DNA of 64,000 bases. Origin: Lichenicola sp964249735. Lineage in GTDB: Bacteria; Pseudomonadota; Alphaproteobacteria; Acetobacterales; Acetobacteraceae. The stretch is from NCBI GenBank assembly GCA_964249735.1, contig CAXUDP010000002.1, positions 11,049 through 75,048 on the forward strand. The letters run 5' to 3'. Under the pieces are notes generated by a model. That model was not told where the DNA came from. It made no database searches and was given only the letters and a program-made list of their open reading frames with translations. The translations under genes and the position numbers were made by a program. Below are positions 59,947 through 64,000 of the stretch, one piece after another. Within the stretch, counting starts at the first letter, position 1, and each line of letters begins with the position of its first letter.

Positions 59947-60675
59947 ATGCTCACGCGCAAGCAGCACGAGTTGCTGAGCTTCATCGATCGGCATCTCAGG
60001 CAGACCGGGTTCTCGCCTTCCTTCGACGAGATGAAGGACGCGTTGAACCTGCGTTCCAAGTCCGGCATCCATCGGCTGATCTCGGCACTGGAGGAGCGCG
60101 GCTTCCTCAGTCGCCGCCATCATCGCGCCCGCGCGCTGGAAGTGCTGCGGCTGCCAGAGCTGCCCGGCATCCAGCCTGGCGCGGCAGTCGAGGTCGAGGC
60201 GGATGCCGATCAGGCGGCCGCGTTTGCGCCGAACGTCATACGCGGCGACTTCTCGCAGCGGCTCGTCGGCGTGCGGGCGGCGGCAGATGCCGGCGCGGTG
60301 CAGCTGCCACTCTACGGGCGGATCGCCGCCGGCCAGCCGATCGAGGCGCTGCGTGATACCGGGGCGCACATCGAGGTACCGCTGGCGCTGATCGGCAGCG
60401 GCGAGCACTACGCGCTGGAGGTGGCCGGCGACTCGATGATCGAGGCCGGCATCCTGGACGGCGACACCGCCATCATCCGGCGCGAGGACAGCGCCGAGAA
60501 CGGCCAGATCGTGGTGGCGCTGATCGACGACATCGAGGTCACGCTGAAGCGCCTGCGCCGTCGCGGCAGCGCGGTGGCGCTGGAGCCGGCCAACGCGCGT
60601 TACGAGACGCGGATCGTGCCGTCCGACCGGGTGCGCGTGCAGGGCCGTCTGGTCGGGCTGCTCCGCCGCTACTGA
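59947..60675 (+). CDS. lexA: LexA repressor
   Basis: 242 aa SOS repressor/self-cleaving protease. N-terminal winged helix (MLTRKQHELLSFIDRHL...SKSGIHRLISALEERGF). The Ala-Gly cleavage site is in GRIAAGQP; the catalytic serine is in GDSMIEAGILDGD and the lysine in VTLKRLR. RBS GGAGGGG precedes the ATG. Self-regulation follows from the SOS box upstream. It converges on the biotin operon. Confidence 0.97.
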   Translation: MLTRKQHELLSFIDRHLRQTGFSPSFDEMKDALNLRSKSGIHRLISALEERGFLSRRHHRARALEVLRLPELPGIQPGAAVEVEADADQAAAFAPNVIRGDFSQRLVGVRAAADAGAVQLPLYGRIAAGQPIEALRDTGAHIEVPLALIGSGEHYALEVAGDSMIEAGILDGDTAIIRREDSAENGQIVVALIDDIEVTLKRLRRRGSAVALEPANARYETRIVPSDRVRVQGRLVGLLRRY

Positions 60676-60712
60676 GCGCCGGAGCCGGCCGGTCCAGAGC
60701 ATCTTCACCTGA

Positions 60713-62131
60713 TCAGATCATCCACCTGATCGGGATCTGCTGCAGCGTTTCCAGCGCCGGCATCAATGCCGCCAGGTGTTCCACCGCCTCGGGATCGACC
60801 TGCTCTTGGGGTGGGATCTCGGCCAGCACCCGGACCGCGCCGTGCCGCTCGATCGCGCTGCGGTTCCCGGGCGAGACCAGGCCGTTCAGGATCACGCCGG
60901 CGACGGGGACGCCGCGACGACGGAGCGCCTCCAGGCTGAGCAGGGTGTGGTTGATGGTGCCGAGCGTGGAGCGCGCGACCAGGATGGCCGGCAGGCCGAA
61001 CCCGGCGATCAGGTCCACCATCAGGGTGTCCGCATCCACCGGCACCAGCACCCCGCCCGCTCCTTCCACCACCAGCGGCGGATCGTCTCCGGCGCTCAGC
61101 GGCGCCGGCAGCGCCGGGATGCGATCGATGGCGACGCCTTCCAGGCGCGCGGCATCCTCCGGCGACAAGGGAGCCCGAAGTGCTGCCGCCGGCGGGTGCA
61201 TGCGGTCGGCGAGCAGGCCGGCAAGCTCGCGAACGACCGCGCTGTCGCCGGGATCAATGTCGAGCCCGGTCTGCAGCGGCTTCCAGTATTCCGCCGACCA
61301 GGCGCGTACCAGGCAGGCGGAGACCAGGGTCTTGCCGATCCCGGTATCGGTCCCGGTCACGAACACGCCGCGGCGCGACGCACGGTGCAGGCTGCCGTAG
61401 GCGATCCGGTACGACGCCACGCTGCCGTGCTCGGCCTCGAAGCGACGCAGCACGCGACGCATCCGGCCGGCCCCGAGCGGGCGCCGCGCCTCGGCGGGGA
61501 GGTCGGCGCCGATGCCGCGCAGGCCGCGCAGGAAGGACAGCCCGTCCGGGTAGGCGACCGCCACCGTCTCGGTGTCCCAGCTGCCGCCGGCCGCGGCCAG
61601 CCGGTCCGAATGCGGATGATCGAGGCCGCCATCGGCCACGCCTTCCGAGGCATGCGCGGCCCGCCATCCATCCAGCGTGCCGGCAACCGGGATCGCGACG
61701 TGCAGGGTCCCGCCGGGCGCCAGCAGCCGGACCAGCGCGCGCAGCGATGATACCGGATCGCCAAGCCACTGCAGCGCGAGGCTGGAGCAGATCAGGTCGA
61801 AGCCGCCCGCAACGGCCGGCTGCATCGCGTCGGCCGCCAGCAGCAGCAGCCGGTCATCGGCGGGCAGGCGCTCGCGGCAGACACGCAGCATCGCGGGGGA
61901 CAGGTCGGTCGCCACGATCGTCGCCGACGGCAGGAGGCGGCGCAGTGCCTCCGTCAGCAGCCCGGTGCCGCAGCCGATCTCCAGGATGCGCACCGGACGT
62001 GCGGGATCCGCCATGGCGGCGGCGACGCGTCCGGCCAGGCGGCCGGCGACCAGACGCTGCAACGGCGCGAAGCGGTCATAGCTGGCAGCGGCGGTGTCGA
62101 AGCGGCGGCCGACCGCCCGGCTGCGGCTCAC
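60713..62131 (-). CDS. bioCD: bifunctional malonyl-ACP O-methyltransferase / dethiobiotin synthetase (BioC-BioD fusion)
   Basis: 472 aa. Residues about 1-240 are a SAM-dependent methyltransferase like BioC (LEIGCGTGLLTEALRRLLP, LICSSLALQWLGDP). The rest is BioD, an ATP-dependent carboxylase: P-loop GVFVTGTDTGIGKTLVSA, then VEGAGGVLVPVD and ILVARSTLGTINHTLLS. The start is GTG 62129-62131, sharing GTGA with the preceding gene. It would catalyse the first and the penultimate steps of biotin synthesis. BioC and BioD are usually separate proteins. Confidence 0.92.
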   Translation of the reverse strand: MSRSRAVGRRFDTAAASYDRFAPLQRLVAGRLAGRVAAAMADPARPVRILEIGCGTGLLTEALRRLLPSATIVATDLSPAMLRVCRERLPADDRLLLLAADAMQPAVAGGFDLICSSLALQWLGDPVSSLRALVRLLAPGGTLHVAIPVAGTLDGWRAAHASEGVADGGLDHPHSDRLAAAGGSWDTETVAVAYPDGLSFLRGLRGIGADLPAEARRPLGAGRMRRVLRRFEAEHGSVASYRIAYGSLHRASRRGVFVTGTDTGIGKTLVSACLVRAWSAEYWKPLQTGLDIDPGDSAVVRELAGLLADRMHPPAAALRAPLSPEDAARLEGVAIDRIPALPAPLSAGDDPPLVVEGAGGVLVPVDADTLMVDLIAGFGLPAILVARSTLGTINHTLLSLEALRRRGVPVAGVILNGLVSPGNRSAIERHGAVRVLAEIPPQEQVDPEAVEHLAALMPALETLQQIPIRWMI

Positions 62132-62754
62132 CCGGCGAACCGGCGCAGCTGCCCGGCGCACCATTCCGGCTCGGCCAGCGGCAGCACGTGGCTGCCGCCC
62201 GGGTGCCAGGCGATGTCGGCCTCGGCAAAGCAGGCGCGGGTCATGCCCGGGGTGGCGACCCGGTCAGCCTCGGATGCCAGCGCCAGCAGCCGCACCCCGC
62301 GCATGTCGGCGCGGCAATCCTGCACCGCCAGGCGCTGCAACCCTTCGCACAGGCGGTCGCGCCGGATCGGCCCGACCGAGGGTGGCAGGCCGCAGCGGTC
62401 GCGGAACGCCTGCACCGTGCCGTCCGGATCCTCCCGCAGCCGGCGGGTCATGCGGTCGAGCACCCGTCTCGGCGTCCCGACCGGGAAGTCGGCCGCTTCC
62501 GCGAACCGGGTGAAGCCGTTGATCGCGACCACGCCGGCACAGCCGGGCGGCAGATCGGCCAGCAGGTCGAGCAGCCCGGCCGAATGCCCCACCGCGATCG
62601 CTCCCGCCGGCACCGCTGGCCGCTGCGGGCGGGCTCCGAGGTAGCCGCGCTCGATCGCCAGCGTCTCGAACCCGTCCAGCGCCGTCCGAAGCCGATCCCA
62701 GATCGTGGCGTCGCAGCCCCAGCCGTGCGCCAGCAGCAGGCAGGGCCGGCTCAT
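62128..62754 (-). CDS. BioH-like alpha/beta-hydrolase (pimeloyl-ACP methyl ester esterase candidate)
   Basis: 208 aa, shorter than E. coli BioH (256). Catalytic serine in AVGHSAGLLDLL; histidine in GGSHVLPL; an acidic residue in LASEADRVATPG. The oxyanion-hole region is LLLAHGWGCDATIW. Its place between bioF and bioCD strongly suggests that it removes the methyl ester from pimeloyl-ACP at the end of the BioC pathway; it may represent one of the several non-orthologous esterases known for this step. Confidence 0.85.
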   Translation of the reverse strand: MSRPCLLLAHGWGCDATIWDRLRTALDGFETLAIERGYLGARPQRPAVPAGAIAVGHSAGLLDLLADLPPGCAGVVAINGFTRFAEAADFPVGTPRRVLDRMTRRLREDPDGTVQAFRDRCGLPPSVGPIRRDRLCEGLQRLAVQDCRADMRGVRLLALASEADRVATPGMTRACFAEADIAWHPGGSHVLPLAEPEWCAGQLRRFAG

Positions 62755-63950
62755 CCGCCCGCACTCCCAGGCGCTGGATCGGCCAGCGCGCCGGCCAGCG
62801 CCTCGACGATCCGGTCCACCGTCGCCTCGTCATGCGCCGCCGTCATCGCCAGCCGGATCCGGCTGGTGCCGGGCGGCACGGTGGGCGGGCGGATCGCGGT
62901 GCCGAGCACGCCGCGACGCTCCAGGGCGGCGGCGAGCGCCATCGCGGCGGCGGCCTCGCCGACTGCGACCGGCACGATCTGCGTGGTCGAGCTGGTCTCG
63001 CCGAGATTGTACTCGCGCAGCGCCGCCCGCACCCGGTCCGCCGACGCGTGCAGGTGGCGTCGTTCGGCGTCCATCCCCGGCAGCAGGTCGAGGGCGGCAT
63101 CGATCGCGCCCAGCACCGGCGGCGGCAGGGCGGTGGTGTGGACGAAGCCGGAGCAGGCGTTGACCAGGTAGTCGCACAGCACGCGCGAGCCGGCGACATA
63201 GGCGCCGAAGCCGCCGAACGCCTTGCTGAAGGTGCCCATGACCAGGTCCACGCCACCGGCCTCGACCGACAGGCCGGCGCCACGTGGCCCGAGCACGCCG
63301 GTCGCATGCGCCTCGTCCACATAAAGAAAGGCGTCGTGCGCCTCGGCGATGCCGCGCAGCGCTCCGAGGTCGGCGCGGTCGCCGTCCATGCTGAACACGC
63401 TCTCGGTGACGACGAAGCGGCACGTCCCCTCAGGCGCATGGGCAGCGAGAAGGGCCCGGAGATGATCGAGGTCGTTGTGTCGATAGCGGTGCAGCCGCAC
63501 CCCGCCGGCAGCGATGCCGTGGAGCAGGCTGCCGTGGATCAGCCGGTCGGCGAACACCAGCGGCAGGGCCCTGCCCTGCCCGGCCGCCTTCAGCAGCGCC
63601 GGCAGCACCGCCGCGTTGGCCTGCCAGCCGGACGCGAACAGCAGCGCTGCCTCGCATCCCTTGTAGGCGGCCAGCCGCGCTTCCACCCGCAGGTGCAGGT
63701 CGAGCGTCCCGGTGACCAGCCGCGACGCGCCGGCGCCGGTGCCATGCCGCGCCGCCCAGTCCGCGGCCCGATCGGCCAGCGCCGGGTGGTGCGACAGCCC
63801 GAGATAATCGTTGGCGGAGGCGTTGATCAGGCGTCGGCCGTCGCGCGCGACCACGCCGCTCCCGGCGGTGACGGGAAGGAGGTCGCGTCGGAGCCGGCGC
63901 CGTGCCAGGTCCTGCAGCGCCTCGCCGAGAACGGGATCCAGACGGGACAT
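62751..63950 (-). CDS. bioF: 8-amino-7-oxononanoate synthase
   Basis: 399 aa, PLP-dependent; condenses pimeloyl-ACP with alanine. PLP lysine in VMGTFSKAFGGFGA; DEAHATGVLGPRGAG; N-terminal NDYLGLSHHP. The ATG at 63950 is chosen; an upstream GTG at 63959 would add three residues. It is the first gene of the bioF-bioH-like-bioCD run; bioA and bioB are not seen in the window. Confidence 0.95.
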   Translation of the reverse strand: MSRLDPVLGEALQDLARRRLRRDLLPVTAGSGVVARDGRRLINASANDYLGLSHHPALADRAADWAARHGTGAGASRLVTGTLDLHLRVEARLAAYKGCEAALLFASGWQANAAVLPALLKAAGQGRALPLVFADRLIHGSLLHGIAAGGVRLHRYRHNDLDHLRALLAAHAPEGTCRFVVTESVFSMDGDRADLGALRGIAEAHDAFLYVDEAHATGVLGPRGAGLSVEAGGVDLVMGTFSKAFGGFGAYVAGSRVLCDYLVNACSGFVHTTALPPPVLGAIDAALDLLPGMDAERRHLHASADRVRAALREYNLGETSSTTQIVPVAVGEAAAAMALAAALERRGVLGTAIRPPTVPPGTSRIRLAMTAAHDEATVDRIVEALAGALADPAPGSAGG

Positions 63951-64000
63951 GAGGCGCACAGTCCTGCCGGAACGGGCCGGGCCGGGTCAATGGAGCGCCG

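Overview
This is a gene-dense, GC-rich chromosomal window from an alphaproteobacterium. Conserved clusters (bamA-rseP-dxr-cdsA-uppS-frr-pyrH, rpoZ-rsh-acpS-lepB-rnc-era, ppiD-trpEGDC-moaC, tpiA-secG-pyrG-eno-ftsB, pdhABC-lpdA-lipA-ratA-cinA), the lipoyl domain on the E1-beta subunit and the GAAC-N7-GAAC SOS box all fit that class. The GC-rich palindromic intergenic repeats and the overall gene set suggest Rhodospirillales/Acetobacteraceae; this is inferred from style, not from a marker search. No rRNA, tRNA, CRISPR array or intact insertion sequence was seen.

Layout. 1-5944 (minus): envelope and isoprenoid genes from the 5' end of bamA back to pyrH. 6223-9560 (plus): an ABC ATPase overlapping an ABC permease fused to a CPBP intramembrane protease. 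9725-11334: a dehydrogenase divergent from a TetR regulator with paired operators. 11372-17706 (minus): era-rnc-lepB-acpS-rsh-rpoZ, then folK. 17785-19152: a NYN-domain protein and a family 5 uracil-DNA glycosylase. 19153-23000: a sparse accessory stretch with a secreted protein, a catalase-like protein and a small helical protein. 23036-27617: smpB, dapA, slt, pgpA, cinA. 27614-30147: two small secreted proteins, ratA and lipA. 30215-33681: a three-gene operon (frameshifted DUF3142 protein plus two uncharacterised envelope proteins) sitting between lpdA and lipA. 33700-38848: pyruvate dehydrogenase. 38845-45460: moaC, trpCDGE, ppiD. 45625-56452: tpiA, secG, an amine oxidase, pyrG, an FKBP, a GntA-like/DUF1989 pair, a YdeP-like molybdoenzyme, eno. 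56897-60675: a DDAH-like enzyme, ftsB, rpmG, moeA, lexA. 60713-63950 (minus): bioF, a BioH-like esterase and a fused BioC-BioD.

Most genes are housekeeping and translationally coupled: four-base start/stop overlaps recur, using ATG, GTG, TTG and apparently CTG as start codons. The accessory insertions between conserved blocks hold most of the novelty: the exporter-protease fusion, the DUF3142 operon, the guanidino/urea-flavoured pair, and a probable inversion of about 19 kb that would explain why pdhA is next to moaC and ftsB is near moeA.
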